Source: Granulosicoccus antarcticus IMCC3135
GTDB taxonomy: Bacteria > Pseudomonadota > Gammaproteobacteria > Granulosicoccales > Granulosicoccaceae
Direction of reading: 5' to 3'
Assembly: GCF_002215215.1 (NCBI RefSeq)
Contig: NZ_CP018632.1
Span: forward strand, 3,158,501 to 3,222,500
DNA length: 64,000 bases
Shown here in pieces: positions 43,791 to 53,140 of the stretch. Position numbers and translations under genes: made by a program. Each line of letters begins with the position of its first letter. The first letter of the stretch is position 1. The notes beneath the pieces are model-generated. The model saw only the letters and a list, made by a program, of their open reading frames with translations, had not been told where the DNA came from and searched no databases.

Positions 43791-44756
43791 TTAATCGATC
43801 AAGGCCGTCGCAAAGCCGATGCCACGAAACGCAGAAAAGTTCTCAAACAGTTCACACTTGATGCAGAATTCAGGGTATTTCATCCGCGTGGATGCCATAC
43901 GGACATTCGAACCCAGGACAAAATGGGCATCTTCAGAATTCTGTGCATACTCCAGAACATTTGAACCTGGGGTTCGATCGATATGGGTAAACGTACTGCC
44001 CATTGCGATGTTAAACGCAGTCAGAATGGAATCCTCACCCGTTTCGGGCAATCCTGCTATCGCGATATTGATCGTTGGGTCAGCCATTGCTGCGCGAATA
44101 TCGTCAGCATTTCTAATCGGAGCAACGCCTTCAGGCAATGGTACATTTGTTCTGATTGCCGCCATATTGAAAGGATAATAAGAAGGCGTGATATCAGTGA
44201 GACCTGAACGCCGTTCATTGATCGCATAAGCTCCTCCAATCACGTCATAGCAACCATCGACTACTCTGTCTTCAGCCGTGCAATCAACGTCATCAGAAGT
44301 CGACAGCCACAGATACATATCATTGTTACCTGCTGATTCAGTGAATGAGACCCATTCGAGATCGATGTCGGTATTGTAGTGAGCGTTCAACTTTTCTTGA
44401 ATGATGTCGAAATAGTCCACGGAAAACCCTATCGGCTGAGATGGGTTCTCGCCGGGGATCGCCCACGGCGCGCCGACAGGAATCCAGCCAAGGCTAAGCT
44501 TATGGGTGTCAAGCACATGAGCGAGCAGTGTGCCGGGCATTACTTCCGGATAAGGGTAGTCCTCGGAGTTTACCAATGTTGGATCGGACAGGTCCGGTGC
44601 AGGCATTCCGTATTTGGTTGTGACGTCCACATATCTAGCGTCCTCAATGGCCTCTCCCATCGCGGCGGTCAGTGCAGCGTGCAAATCCTGCTGCGCAAGG
44701 GCAGGCGTGGCGAGAGCAAATATCATCGCAGTAGCAGCAAATGATTTCTTGAACAT
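43791..44756 (-). CDS. Periplasmic solute-binding protein, amino-acid ABC type (orphan)
   Basis: The 321-aa protein has a signal peptide (cleavage after TPALA, residue 21) and a type II binding fold resembling SBP_bac_3 proteins: QPIGFSVDYFDIIQEKLNAH, DVIGGAYAINERRSGLTDIT and NIAIAGLPETGEDS. It has an unusual count of cysteines (VDCTAED, DGCYD, FCIKCE) that could form two disulfides. No ABC permease or ATPase genes are near, so it either uses a remote transporter or serves as a sensor. Confidence 0.78.
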   Translation of the reverse strand: MFKKSFAATAMIFALATPALAQQDLHAALTAAMGEAIEDARYVDVTTKYGMPAPDLSDPTLVNSEDYPYPEVMPGTLLAHVLDTHKLSLGWIPVGAPWAIPGENPSQPIGFSVDYFDIIQEKLNAHYNTDIDLEWVSFTESAGNNDMYLWLSTSDDVDCTAEDRVVDGCYDVIGGAYAINERRSGLTDITPSYYPFNMAAIRTNVPLPEGVAPIRNADDIRAAMADPTINIAIAGLPETGEDSILTAFNIAMGSTFTHIDRTPGSNVLEYAQNSEDAHFVLGSNVRMASTRMKYPEFCIKCELFENFSAFRGIGFATALID

Positions 44757-45644
44757 ATTTTCTCCTCCAAGATATTAAGGTATCGAACCTAATGGTGTGC
44801 AGGGTCGTCTCTTTTCCAATGTCATGAACAGGGAAATATTCTGCGCTAGACATCAGTTTGAATACGCTAACCCAATGGAATTATGTACTCGCACACCTCA
44901 AACCTTGCATCAGAAGACTTTTTATCTGGTAGTAGAAATCATGATATCGGGCAGAGATATTCCGTAATTTTCAGTCCTGACTGATATTGATGTGAACAAT
45001 GTTGAAGGTGGGTAAATGTCTGTGTGGTTATAAGAAAGTGACCTTTCAAAGTGTCTGGAGTTGTATTAATACGCATTGAGTGCAATAGTGCCGAGGTGTT
45101 GAATTTCGAGATGTGATGACTGTCGTCGCTCATTCAGGCATGTGCATACATCGATCAACGTGCCAAATTACGCTGTTCTGAAATACCGCAACAAGGAGAT
45201 CCAGTACGGCTTTATGCGTAGCTATGGCCCATCCAGGGGGTTACCCGGCTCGTTATCGCGCCGACTTGTAGAAGACGAGGTGCCAGAATGTCTGAGCACT
45301 GCGGGTCGCAGCCTCACCGGCAGATAGCGTTGAAATGCTACCGTAATACCATTCCTCAAAAATACTGGACGAATACAGGAAAATGTGCTGGGCTTGCGAG
45401 TCAGAAGCGTGTATTCGGAATCGAGATAACGATCTGCAGAAGTTGTAGAGCTCTATCTCATTCGCCATGACTCGTCGTTTCCGACGAGAGCGATACTATC
45501 GCTGATGTTGAGATAGATCTGGGGTCCTGCGCCCATCGTGGATTGGCTGGGTTAGGCTGGTCAGACTGTGAAGCTGCGTGGTATCTTCGCAAGATAACAA
45601 CAGCTTGAATCTATCCGCATTTCCATCAGAGGAAGACGAATATC
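44757..45644. other. 888-bp region without a recognisable gene
   Basis: I see no supported gene here. Frames of 60-70 codons on both strands have no family features. A short hairpin CTCGTCG-TTTC-CGACGAG lies at 45471-45488. The region probably holds the promoter of the binding-protein gene at its left end and that of the valine operon at its right end; part may be decayed coding sequence. Confidence 0.5.
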
Positions 45645-47141
45645 ATGAGCAAGGTAATTGGCCACTTCATTGGCGGCGAACGCGTAACGGGAACCTCCGG
45701 TGTGCTTAATCCGGTCTATGACCCGGCGACAGGAAAGGTACAGGCACAGCTTGCCATGGCCAATCTTGATGACCTGAATAATGCGGTCAACAATGCCAGC
45801 CAGGCCCAGCCAGCATGGGCTGCGCTGAACCCTCAAAAGCGAGGGCGTGTATTCATGAAATTCGTCGAGCTACTGCATCGAGACATGGACAAGCTGGCTG
45901 AGGCCTTGTCCAGCGAGCATGGCAAGACGCTACCCGATGCAAAAGGCGACGTTATCCGCGGTCTGGAAGTGGCGGAATTCTGTATTGGTGCTGCCCAGAT
46001 GATGAAAGGCGAATTTACAGAAGGTGCAGGTCCTGGCATCGATATCTATTCCATGCGACAACCGCTGGGTGTGGTGGCGGGCATAACTCCCTTCAATTTT
46101 CCGGCAATGATTCCGATGTGGAAGTTTTGCCCGGCGATCGCTGCCGGCAACGCCTTCATACTCAAGCCATCGGAGCGAGACCCTACAGTACCTTTGATGT
46201 TGGCTGAGCTGCTGCTGGAGGCCGGATTACCTGCAGGCATACTGAATGTGGTCAATGGCGATAAGGTAGTTGTCGACGGCATCCTCGATCATCCAGATAT
46301 TGCAGCCATCGGCTTTGTAGGTTCGACACCCATCGCCGAGTATATCTACTCGCGCGGTTGCACGAATGGCAAGCGTGTTCAGTGTTTTGGTGGTGCAAAG
46401 AACCATATGATCATCATGCCGGATGCCGATATGGATCAGGCCGTTGATGCCTTGATCGGTGCCGGATACGGCGCGGCAGGTGAACGTTGCATGGCAATCT
46501 CGGTTGCGGTGCCGGTGGGCGAGGAAGCCGCCAACGCCCTGATGGAGCGACTGAAACCACGGGTGGAAGCACTGCGTGTTGGGCCATATACTCAAGCCGA
46601 TGCAGATTTCGGACCGCTGATCACCGCTGAGGCCAGGCAGCGCGTCCTCAGTCTGGTGGATTCGGGTGTCGAAGCTGGTGCCACTCTGGCGGTTGATGGG
46701 CGAAAATTGTCGGTAGAGGGATACGAGGACGGAAACTTTGTCGGGGCTTGCCTGTTTGATCACGTCACTACCGACATGGCTATATACCGTGAAGAGATTT
46801 TTGGTCCCGTATTGTGCGTGGCGCGTGCGGCTGACTACGAGGCTGCGTTGCGATTGCCCATGGAGAATGAGTACGGTAACGGTGTGTCCATCTTCACTCG
46901 CGACGGAGATGCCGCTCGGGATTTCACCTCACGCATCAACGTCGGTATGGTCGGGGTCAATGTGCCCATTCCCGTACCTTTGGCGTACTACACATTCGGT
47001 GGCTGGAAGCGTTCCGGGTTTGGTGATCTGAATCAGCATGGTGCTGATGCCTTTCGCTTCTATACGCGAACCAAAACCGTGACGCAGCGTTGGCCCTCGG
47101 GTATCAAGGATGGAGCGGACTTCAATATACCGACCATGTGA
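45645..47141 (+). CDS. mmsA: Methylmalonate-semialdehyde dehydrogenase (CoA-acylating)
   Basis: The 498-aa protein has MmsA motifs GITPFNFPAMIPMWKFCPA, CFGGAKNHMIIMPDAD and catalytic Cys282 in GERCMAIS, and ends with GGWKRSGFGDLNQHG. It turns methylmalonate semialdehyde into propionyl-CoA and CO2, the last step of valine breakdown. It opens a plus-strand operon whose next four genes supply the earlier steps. It shares a common plan with the copy at 11768 but differs in details. AGGAAGACG precedes the start. Confidence 0.92.
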   Translation: MSKVIGHFIGGERVTGTSGVLNPVYDPATGKVQAQLAMANLDDLNNAVNNASQAQPAWAALNPQKRGRVFMKFVELLHRDMDKLAEALSSEHGKTLPDAKGDVIRGLEVAEFCIGAAQMMKGEFTEGAGPGIDIYSMRQPLGVVAGITPFNFPAMIPMWKFCPAIAAGNAFILKPSERDPTVPLMLAELLLEAGLPAGILNVVNGDKVVVDGILDHPDIAAIGFVGSTPIAEYIYSRGCTNGKRVQCFGGAKNHMIIMPDADMDQAVDALIGAGYGAAGERCMAISVAVPVGEEAANALMERLKPRVEALRVGPYTQADADFGPLITAEARQRVLSLVDSGVEAGATLAVDGRKLSVEGYEDGNFVGACLFDHVTTDMAIYREEIFGPVLCVARAADYEAALRLPMENEYGNGVSIFTRDGDAARDFTSRINVGMVGVNVPIPVPLAYYTFGGWKRSGFGDLNQHGADAFRFYTRTKTVTQRWPSGIKDGADFNIPTM

Positions 47142-47201
47142 TAGTGGAGAGCTAACGATAATGCTTTGGGATCGAATGATGACGTACAGGAGTGCTCGGT
47201 A

Positions 47202-48347
47202 ATGAATTTTGAACTGACTGAAGAACAACGTGCCATTCAGGATATGGCACTTGCCTTTGGCGAGGCAGAAATTGCTCCACACGCGGCGCGTTGGGAGCAG
47301 GAAGGCTCCATACCGAAAGAGCTTCTGCGTCAGGTGGGTGAGCTGGGTTTTGCGGGTATCTACGTCTCGGAGGAATTCGGTGGATCCAACCTGTCCAGGC
47401 TTGATGCCACACTGATTTTCGAGGCATTGTCGAAGGCCTGTCCTTCTGTGGCAGCCTTTATATCCATTCACAATATGTGCGCATGGATGATTGATCGTTA
47501 TGGGTCTGATGAGATGCGAGCGCGTCTGCTGCCCTCGTTGTGCTCGTACGAGAAAGTGGCTTCTTATTGTCTGACGGAGCCCGGATCAGGTTCCGATGCC
47601 GCAGCGCTTCGAACCCGTGCCGAGAAAGTCGGGGATAATTTGTCGTTAAACGGTAGTAAAGCCTTCATCTCTGGCGGTGGATACGCGGATCTATATCTTG
47701 TGATGTGCCGCACTGGCGGTGAAGGCCCGTCGGGTATTTCTGCAGTGCTCGTGGAGGATGGTACGCCAGGGCTGAGCTTTGGGGCGCCAGAGAGAAAGAT
47801 GGGTTGGCGCTCACAGCCAACGGCTGAGGTACAGTTTGCTGATTGCCAGGTACCGGCGAGCAACTTGTTAGGCAAAGAAGGTGACGGTTTTCGCTACGCC
47901 ATGTCAGGGCTTGACGGAGGACGGCTTAATATCTCAGCCTGTTCGCTGGGTGCAGCGCAAAATGCAATGGATAAAAGTGTCGTGTATGCCTCTGAGCGCA
48001 AGGCGTTTGGTGCTCCAATAAATCAGTTGCAATCGTTGCAATTCAAGCTGGCAGATATGGAGATCAGCCTGCAGGCCTCTCGAAGCCTTTTGCACAAGGC
48101 GGCCTGGAAGCTGGATCAGAAAGCTCCCGATGCGGCAAAATTCTGTGCAATGGCCAAACGTTTTGTGACGGACCAATGCTTTGATGTCGCCAATGATGCC
48201 TTACAGATACACGGCGGCTATGGGTATCTTGAAGACTACGGCATAGAGAAAATTGTACGGGACATCCGGGTTCATCAAATTCTGGAAGGCACCAACGAGA
48301 TCATGCGACTGGTTACCGCTCGTGCACTGATGTCAGAGTACACTTGA
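47202..48347 (+). CDS. Acyl-CoA dehydrogenase, probable isobutyryl-CoA dehydrogenase
   Basis: The 381-aa flavoprotein has the acyl-CoA dehydrogenase pattern YCLTEPGSGSDAAALRT, then FGAPINQLQSLQFKLADM and IHGGYGYLEDYGIEKIVRD, and the catalytic-base region QILEGTNEIMRLV. Its place between mmsA and a 3-hydroxyisobutyryl-CoA hydrolase points to isobutyryl-CoA oxidation to methacrylyl-CoA. ATG 47202 has AGGAG 9 nt upstream. It overlaps the next gene (TGATG). Confidence 0.88.
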   Translation: MNFELTEEQRAIQDMALAFGEAEIAPHAARWEQEGSIPKELLRQVGELGFAGIYVSEEFGGSNLSRLDATLIFEALSKACPSVAAFISIHNMCAWMIDRYGSDEMRARLLPSLCSYEKVASYCLTEPGSGSDAAALRTRAEKVGDNLSLNGSKAFISGGGYADLYLVMCRTGGEGPSGISAVLVEDGTPGLSFGAPERKMGWRSQPTAEVQFADCQVPASNLLGKEGDGFRYAMSGLDGGRLNISACSLGAAQNAMDKSVVYASERKAFGAPINQLQSLQFKLADMEISLQASRSLLHKAAWKLDQKAPDAAKFCAMAKRFVTDQCFDVANDALQIHGGYGYLEDYGIEKIVRDIRVHQILEGTNEIMRLVTARALMSEYT

Positions 48348-49435
48348 TGGATACGCAAGTAGATACAGAGACGACACAAGCAGTAGCCAACGCTGATGTG
48401 TCGGTTCGGGTTGAAGGACGAGTGGGGCGGCTGACCTTGTGTCGTCCCAAAGCGTTGAATGCCTTGTCGCACGAAATGGCGCTGACGATTGAGGCGGCTC
48501 TACTGGAGTGGCAAACGGATGATGACATCTCGCTGGTCCTGATTGATGCAGAAGGTGAGAAAGCCTTCTGTGCCGGTGGTGACGTTGCCACGCTCTATCA
48601 TCAGGGCAAGGCTGGCGATGTCGAGAGTGGCAGGCAGTTCTGGCGCGACGAGTATCGCTTGAACACACTGATTGACGGCTACGCTAAACCGTATGTGGCC
48701 GTCATGGATGGTATTACGATGGGCGGTGGTATCGGTATCTCGGCCCACGGCTCACACAGAATCGTCACCGAACGCAGTTCACTGGCCTTGCCTGAGTGTT
48801 CTATCGGGCTTGTGCCGGATGTCGGGGCCAGCCACCTGTTGTCGCAAGCACCGGGTCATCTGGGTGAGTTTCTGGCGCTGACGGGTGAACGTCTCAATGC
48901 CAGTGATGCGCTGTTTGTCGGATTTGCTGATTACCATGTGCCTGTCGAACGTCTGGGCGCGCTCAAGGATGCGCTCATCGAGTCCGGTGATGTCTCTGTC
49001 CTTGATAGCTTCCATGAATCAGCGGCTCGTTCGGTGCTTGTCGACAGAGAGTCTGAGATCAACCGGGTGTTCGGGGCACAGACACTGGTTGGAGTGATGG
49101 AGAGCCTGGAACAGCTAGAGGATGAGTGGGCACAATCGGCTGCAAAGAAAATTGGCTATTCATCGCCGTTATCATTGTTGCTTGCCTTTGATCTGGTTCG
49201 ACAATCCCGTTCGGTTCCGGGGATCGAGCCGGCACTGACCCGCGAATACCGCTTCGTGTCGCGTGCCATGGAATATGGCGATATTCTCGAGGGCATACGT
49301 GCAGCCCTTATCGACAGAGATCGACAGCCGAACTGGAAACACGCATCGATTTCGGCAGTTCCTCAAGCGTTGATTGATCAATTCAAAGACGATGCTCCCG
49401 GGGGCGACCCGGATTTCAAGTCATTGCAGGGGTAG
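48347..49435 (+). CDS. 3-hydroxyisobutyryl-CoA hydrolase
   Basis: The 362-aa crotonase-fold protein has ALNALSHEMAL, FCAGGDVATLYHQ and GGGIGISAHGSHRIVTE, with LALPECSIGLVPDVG. The Glu and the acidic pattern are of 3-hydroxyisobutyryl-CoA hydrolase rather than enoyl-CoA hydratase, and the protein is about 100 residues longer than a hydratase. It frees 3-hydroxyisobutyrate from CoA in valine breakdown. I use ATG 48347, which overlaps the previous stop, over TTG 48344. Confidence 0.88.
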   Translation: MDTQVDTETTQAVANADVSVRVEGRVGRLTLCRPKALNALSHEMALTIEAALLEWQTDDDISLVLIDAEGEKAFCAGGDVATLYHQGKAGDVESGRQFWRDEYRLNTLIDGYAKPYVAVMDGITMGGGIGISAHGSHRIVTERSSLALPECSIGLVPDVGASHLLSQAPGHLGEFLALTGERLNASDALFVGFADYHVPVERLGALKDALIESGDVSVLDSFHESAARSVLVDRESEINRVFGAQTLVGVMESLEQLEDEWAQSAAKKIGYSSPLSLLLAFDLVRQSRSVPGIEPALTREYRFVSRAMEYGDILEGIRAALIDRDRQPNWKHASISAVPQALIDQFKDDAPGGDPDFKSLQG

Positions 49436-49439
49436 TTAA

Positions 49440-50321
49440 ATGAAAATTGGATTCATAGGGCTGGGCAATATGGGTGCGCCAATGGCGGCTAATCTTGCCA
49501 AGGCGGGTCACGAAGTGTTCGGCTATGACACCGCCGAGGTCAGTGTGGAGGGCGTCACGCAAGTCTGCGAGGCATCGCAGGCAACGATCGATATGGATGC
49601 GGTCATTACGATGTTGCCCGATGGACGCATACTCAAGAGCGTCTATGAGCAAATCGTACCGCTGGGTAAACCTGGCGCCCTGTTTCTTGATTGCTCGACG
49701 GTTGATATGCTCAGTTCAAAATCTGCGCATCAGCAAGCTGCAGAAGCGGGTTTGTTATCCGTCGACGCCCCCGTCTCGGGCGGCATGGGAGGGGCTATTG
49801 CAGGTACGTTGACGTTCATGGTGGGTAGCAGTGCCGAGGCCTTTGAGCAGGTCAAGCCGTTGTTGGACATCATGGGCAAGCGTGTCGTACATTGCGGTGA
49901 GGGTGGTGCCGGTCAGGCCGCCAAGATCTGCAATAACATGTTGTTGGGAATATCGATGATAGGCACGTGTGAGGCTTTTGCATTAGGTGAAAAGCTTGGA
50001 CTGGATGCGGAGCGATTGTTTGAGGTCATGTCGACATCATCAGGTTCATGCTGGTCAGTCAATACCTACTGCCCGGTGCCTGGTGTGGGCCCTTCGAGCC
50101 CTGCTGATAATGGCTACAAGCCAGGGTTTGCAGCCGAGCTGATGCTCAAGGATCTGCGCCTCAGCCAGAATGCTGCCGAGCAGGTTGATGCCAGTACGCC
50201 AATGGGGCTTAACGCCACCCGAATATACGAAAAATTCGTTGAACGTGAAGGCCTGGGCAAGGATTTTTCTGCCATGTTGCTGGCGTTGGCAGCGAGTACA
50301 CGAGGACAATCAAATGACTGA
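49440..50321 (+). CDS. mmsB: 3-hydroxyisobutyrate dehydrogenase
   Basis: The 293-aa protein has the N-terminal Rossmann motif [17 protein letters not shown], the substrate-binding [12 protein letters not shown], and the catalytic Lys in [16 protein letters not shown]. It oxidises 3-hydroxyisobutyrate with NAD to methylmalonate semialdehyde, the substrate of MmsA. It starts 4 bp after the hydrolase stop and overlaps the next gene by 8 bp. Confidence 0.93.
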   Translation: MKIGFIGLGNMGAPMAANLAKAGHEVFGYDTAEVSVEGVTQVCEASQATIDMDAVITMLPDGRILKSVYEQIVPLGKPGALFLDCSTVDMLSSKSAHQQAAEAGLLSVDAPVSGGMGGAIAGTLTFMVGSSAEAFEQVKPLLDIMGKRVVHCGEGGAGQAAKICNNMLLGISMIGTCEAFALGEKLGLDAERLFEVMSTSSGSCWSVNTYCPVPGVGPSSPADNGYKPGFAAELMLKDLRLSQNAAEQVDASTPMGLNATRIYEKFVEREGLGKDFSAMLLALAASTRGQSND

Positions 50322-51096
50322 ACAAGCCGCGAACAAATGTGTCCGTGTCGAGCGTGAAGGGCGAGTTGTAATCCTCACGATTGATCGACCCGAAGCGCTG
50401 AATGCCCTTAATTTACAGGTGTTGAGCGAATTGACGGATGCCATGGTGCCGCTCGACAGCGACCCCGGTGTTGGCTGTTTCGTGCTGACAGGCTCGGCCA
50501 AGGCGTTTGCTGCCGGAGCCGACATCGCCGAGATGCGTGATAGAACCTATCCTGATGCATTTCTGACCAATATGCTCGCAGGCTGGGAGGCCATCGCACA
50601 GCTTCGAACTCCTAAAATTGCAGCGGTATCAGGCTATGCGCTGGGTGGCGGTTGCGAATTGGCGATGATGTGCGACACCATCTATTGCGGACAATCCGCA
50701 CGTTTCGGGCAGCCGGAGATCAAGCTGGGCGTTATTCCCGGCATGGGAGGATCACAACGTCTGACGCGACTGGTGGGGAAGAGCAAGGCCATGGACATGA
50801 TCCTGACCGGGCGCATGATGGATGCAGACGAAGCCAAAGAAGCAGGTCTGGTTGCACGCATCTATCCGGACGATGAGTTGCTGGGTGCTGCAAAAGAGGC
50901 TGCTGCTCAAATCGCCTCCTACTCCAAAACCACTGCCCTGGTTGCCCGAGAGGCCGTGGATAGAGCTCTGGAAACCTCATTGAGTGAAGGCTTGTTGTTT
51001 GAGCGCCGGATTTTCCAGTCTCTGTTTGGCACGGATGACCAGAAAGAAGGGATGAGTGCATTCATTGAAAAACGCAAGGCAGACTTCAAACGCTGA
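50314..51096 (+). CDS. Enoyl-CoA hydratase
   Basis: The 260-aa crotonase has [23 protein letters not shown] (oxyanion hole), [15 protein letters not shown] and the catalytic Glu pair in [16 protein letters not shown]. In this setting it should hydrate methacrylyl-CoA to 3-hydroxyisobutyryl-CoA. ATG 50314 has GAGGAC at 7 nt; the longer frame to 50170 lies within mmsB and was rejected. A hairpin follows the stop. Confidence 0.9.
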   Translation: MTEQAANKCVRVEREGRVVILTIDRPEALNALNLQVLSELTDAMVPLDSDPGVGCFVLTGSAKAFAAGADIAEMRDRTYPDAFLTNMLAGWEAIAQLRTPKIAAVSGYALGGGCELAMMCDTIYCGQSARFGQPEIKLGVIPGMGGSQRLTRLVGKSKAMDMILTGRMMDADEAKEAGLVARIYPDDELLGAAKEAAAQIASYSKTTALVAREAVDRALETSLSEGLLFERRIFQSLFGTDDQKEGMSAFIEKRKADFKR

Positions 51097-51110
51097 TAGT
51101 CACGGTTGAT

Positions 51111-51132
51111 GGGCTGTTTGTTTGAACAGCCC
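51111..51132 (+). repeat. Hairpin between valine genes and the SDR/ACAD/APH genes
   Basis: GGGCTGTT and AACAGCCC form a perfect 8-bp stem with loop TGTTTG, 14 bp after the enoyl-CoA hydratase stop and 31 bp before the SDR start. No U-run follows. It may reduce readthrough into the second half of the cluster. Confidence 0.5.
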
Positions 51133-51163
51133 ATTGCAGTTATTCAAGAAAGGAGTTTCAGGT

Positions 51164-51919
51164 TTGGGGGATACACTTTTTGATTTGACCGGGAAAAGCG
51201 TCCTGGTCACTGGCGCATCCAGTGGTCTGGGGGCGCATTTCGCGCAGTTGTTTGCGCAGCGAGGTGCGAACGTGACGCTGGCGGCCAGGAGCTGCGAACG
51301 GCTGGCTGAGGTTTGTGAGCCTCTGGCTCGGGAAGGCGCCCAGGTCCAGGCTGTGACGATGGATGTCACCGATCAGGCAAGCATTGAGGCATTGTTTGAG
51401 CAACGTTGTTTTGATGTCGTCGTCAACAACGCAGGCATCTCGGTACCTGGACGGGCAATGGACTATGGCATCAGCGATTGGGAGAGAACAATCGCAACCA
51501 ATTTACAGGGCAGTTTCATGGTTGCCCAAGCGGCTGCACGTGCGCTGGCTCGAGAGAAAAAAGGCGGCTCTATTGTCAATATCGCCTCAATTCTGGGTTT
51601 GCGGGTTGCAGGTCAAGTGAGCGCTTATGCAACTTCCAAAGCGGCTGTTGTGCAGATGAGCAAAAGCCTGGCATTAGAGTGGGCGCGATTCGGTATTCGT
51701 GTCAATGTGCTGTGTCCCGGTTATTTTGAAACGGCACTGAACAAGGAATTTTTCGCAACCGAGGCCGGATTGGCCTTGATACAGCGTATTCCGCAGCGGC
51801 GTTTGGGGCAGCCCGAGGAACTCGATGGCGCCATGTTGCTACTCGCCTCGGATGCCGGACGTTTTATGACAGGAACCGAGATCGTCGTTGATGGCGGGCA
51901 TCTGGTATCAGGGCTTTGA
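51164..51919 (+). CDS. Short-chain dehydrogenase/reductase
   Basis: The 251-aa protein has the SDR pattern: VLVTGASSGLGAHFAQLFA for NAD(P), NNAGIS, the catalytic Ser in NIASILG, and YATSK (Tyr and Lys). It oxidises or reduces an alcohol or ketone, likely a hydroxyacyl-CoA given the neighbours. I start it at TTG 51164, which has AGGAG 8 nt upstream; the longer frame from TTG 51122 begins inside the preceding hairpin. It is 11 bp before an acyl-CoA dehydrogenase gene. Confidence 0.88.
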   Translation: MGDTLFDLTGKSVLVTGASSGLGAHFAQLFAQRGANVTLAARSCERLAEVCEPLAREGAQVQAVTMDVTDQASIEALFEQRCFDVVVNNAGISVPGRAMDYGISDWERTIATNLQGSFMVAQAAARALAREKKGGSIVNIASILGLRVAGQVSAYATSKAAVVQMSKSLALEWARFGIRVNVLCPGYFETALNKEFFATEAGLALIQRIPQRRLGQPEELDGAMLLLASDAGRFMTGTEIVVDGGHLVSGL

Positions 51920-51930
51920 AGGAGTAGATT

Positions 51931-53133
51931 ATGGATTTTACAATTACCCCCGAACTGGAAGCGCTGCGTCAACGTGTGGCAAGCTTTGTTGATGAGCGAC
52001 TGATCCCTTTGGAGGCGGACCCGCAGGCCTACGATGCCCATGAAAATATTGCGGATGCCGTATTGCAAGAGCAGCGTGCAGCGGCGAGGGAGCAAGGTTT
52101 GTGGTGTCTGCAACTGTCAAAAGAGATCGGCGGTGGTGGGCTCAACAAGGCGGGTATGGCGGTTGTCTATGAGGAAATGAATCGCTCTATATTTGGCCCT
52201 GTGGTGTTCAATTCTGCCGCGCCGGATGATGGCAACATGATGGTATTGGAGACGCTGGGCACCGCCGCCCAGAAAGAGCGCTGGTTGATGCCTTTGGTGC
52301 GTGGCGAGGTGCGTTCAGCCTTTGCAATGACCGAGCCGCACCCTGGTGGTGGCTCTGATCCGGGCATGATGCAAACGAGGGCTGAGAAGCACGGTGAGCG
52401 ATATGTCGTGAACGGGCACAAGTGGTTTATCACCGGAGCCGAAGCGGCTGAACATTTCATTTTGCTGGCTCGCACCTCGGATGATGAACGGCGTGGCCAT
52501 ACCGCCTTCCTGTTCCATCGTGACGATCCGGGTTGGGAGATTACACGGCGTATTCCCATCATGGGGCCAGAGGAGCACGGCGGTCATTGTGAGATTGCGT
52601 TCAATGGATTGGAAATACCCGCAGAAAACGTTCTGCTGGGAGAAGGTTATGGGATGAGGGTGACGCAAACCCGTCTGGGCACCGCGCGCCTGACCCATTG
52701 CATGCGATGGCTTGGTCTGGCGAAACGCTGTGTCGAGATTGCGACCGACTATGCCGAGAAACGCCAGGGTTTTGGTCAGCTCCTGATCGAACGGGAATCT
52801 GTGCAGCAAATGCTCGGTGATATTGCCATGCGGATCGAGGTTGGACGGTTGTTGGTGATGAAGGCTGCCTTGGCGATTGATCGTGGGGAGTTTGCCAAGA
52901 AAGAGATTTCAATGGCAAAGATTCAGGTGGCCAATGTGCTGCATGACGCCGCAGATGTGGGCATTCAGATCAACGGGGCCAGGGGCTATTCCAAGGACAC
53001 GGTGCTTGAGTGGGTGTATCGCTATGCACGTCAGGCGCGCCTGGTGGATGGTGCCGACGAAGTTCACCGCATGGTGCTGAGCCGCGAGTTGCGTGCCGCC
53101 GGACGGGATTTTTGGTCCTGGAACTCGGAGTAA
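51931..53133 (+). CDS. Acyl-CoA dehydrogenase, ACAD10/11-like
   Basis: The 400-aa protein has acyl-CoA dehydrogenase blocks FAMTEPHPGGGSDPGMMQT, GHKWFITGAEAAEHF and INGARGYSKDTVLEWVYRYARQ. The Tx-PGGGSDP and ARLVDGADEVHRMVL patterns resemble ACAD10/11 and LvaC-type proteins. With the kinase-like gene that follows 8 bp later, it may take part in removing a 4-hydroxy group through a phosphorylated acyl-CoA, as shown for levulinate and ACAD11 pathways. That function here is inferred from family and order. Confidence 0.87.
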   Translation: MDFTITPELEALRQRVASFVDERLIPLEADPQAYDAHENIADAVLQEQRAAAREQGLWCLQLSKEIGGGGLNKAGMAVVYEEMNRSIFGPVVFNSAAPDDGNMMVLETLGTAAQKERWLMPLVRGEVRSAFAMTEPHPGGGSDPGMMQTRAEKHGERYVVNGHKWFITGAEAAEHFILLARTSDDERRGHTAFLFHRDDPGWEITRRIPIMGPEEHGGHCEIAFNGLEIPAENVLLGEGYGMRVTQTRLGTARLTHCMRWLGLAKRCVEIATDYAEKRQGFGQLLIERESVQQMLGDIAMRIEVGRLLVMKAALAIDRGEFAKKEISMAKIQVANVLHDAADVGIQINGARGYSKDTVLEWVYRYARQARLVDGADEVHRMVLSRELRAAGRDFWSWNSE

Positions 53134-53140
53134 GGCAAGC

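Noticed and set aside
45142-45470. Short frames in the gap before the valine operon
   Set aside because: Low-information sequences on both strands with no ribosome sites or known motifs; I treat the gap as non-coding.
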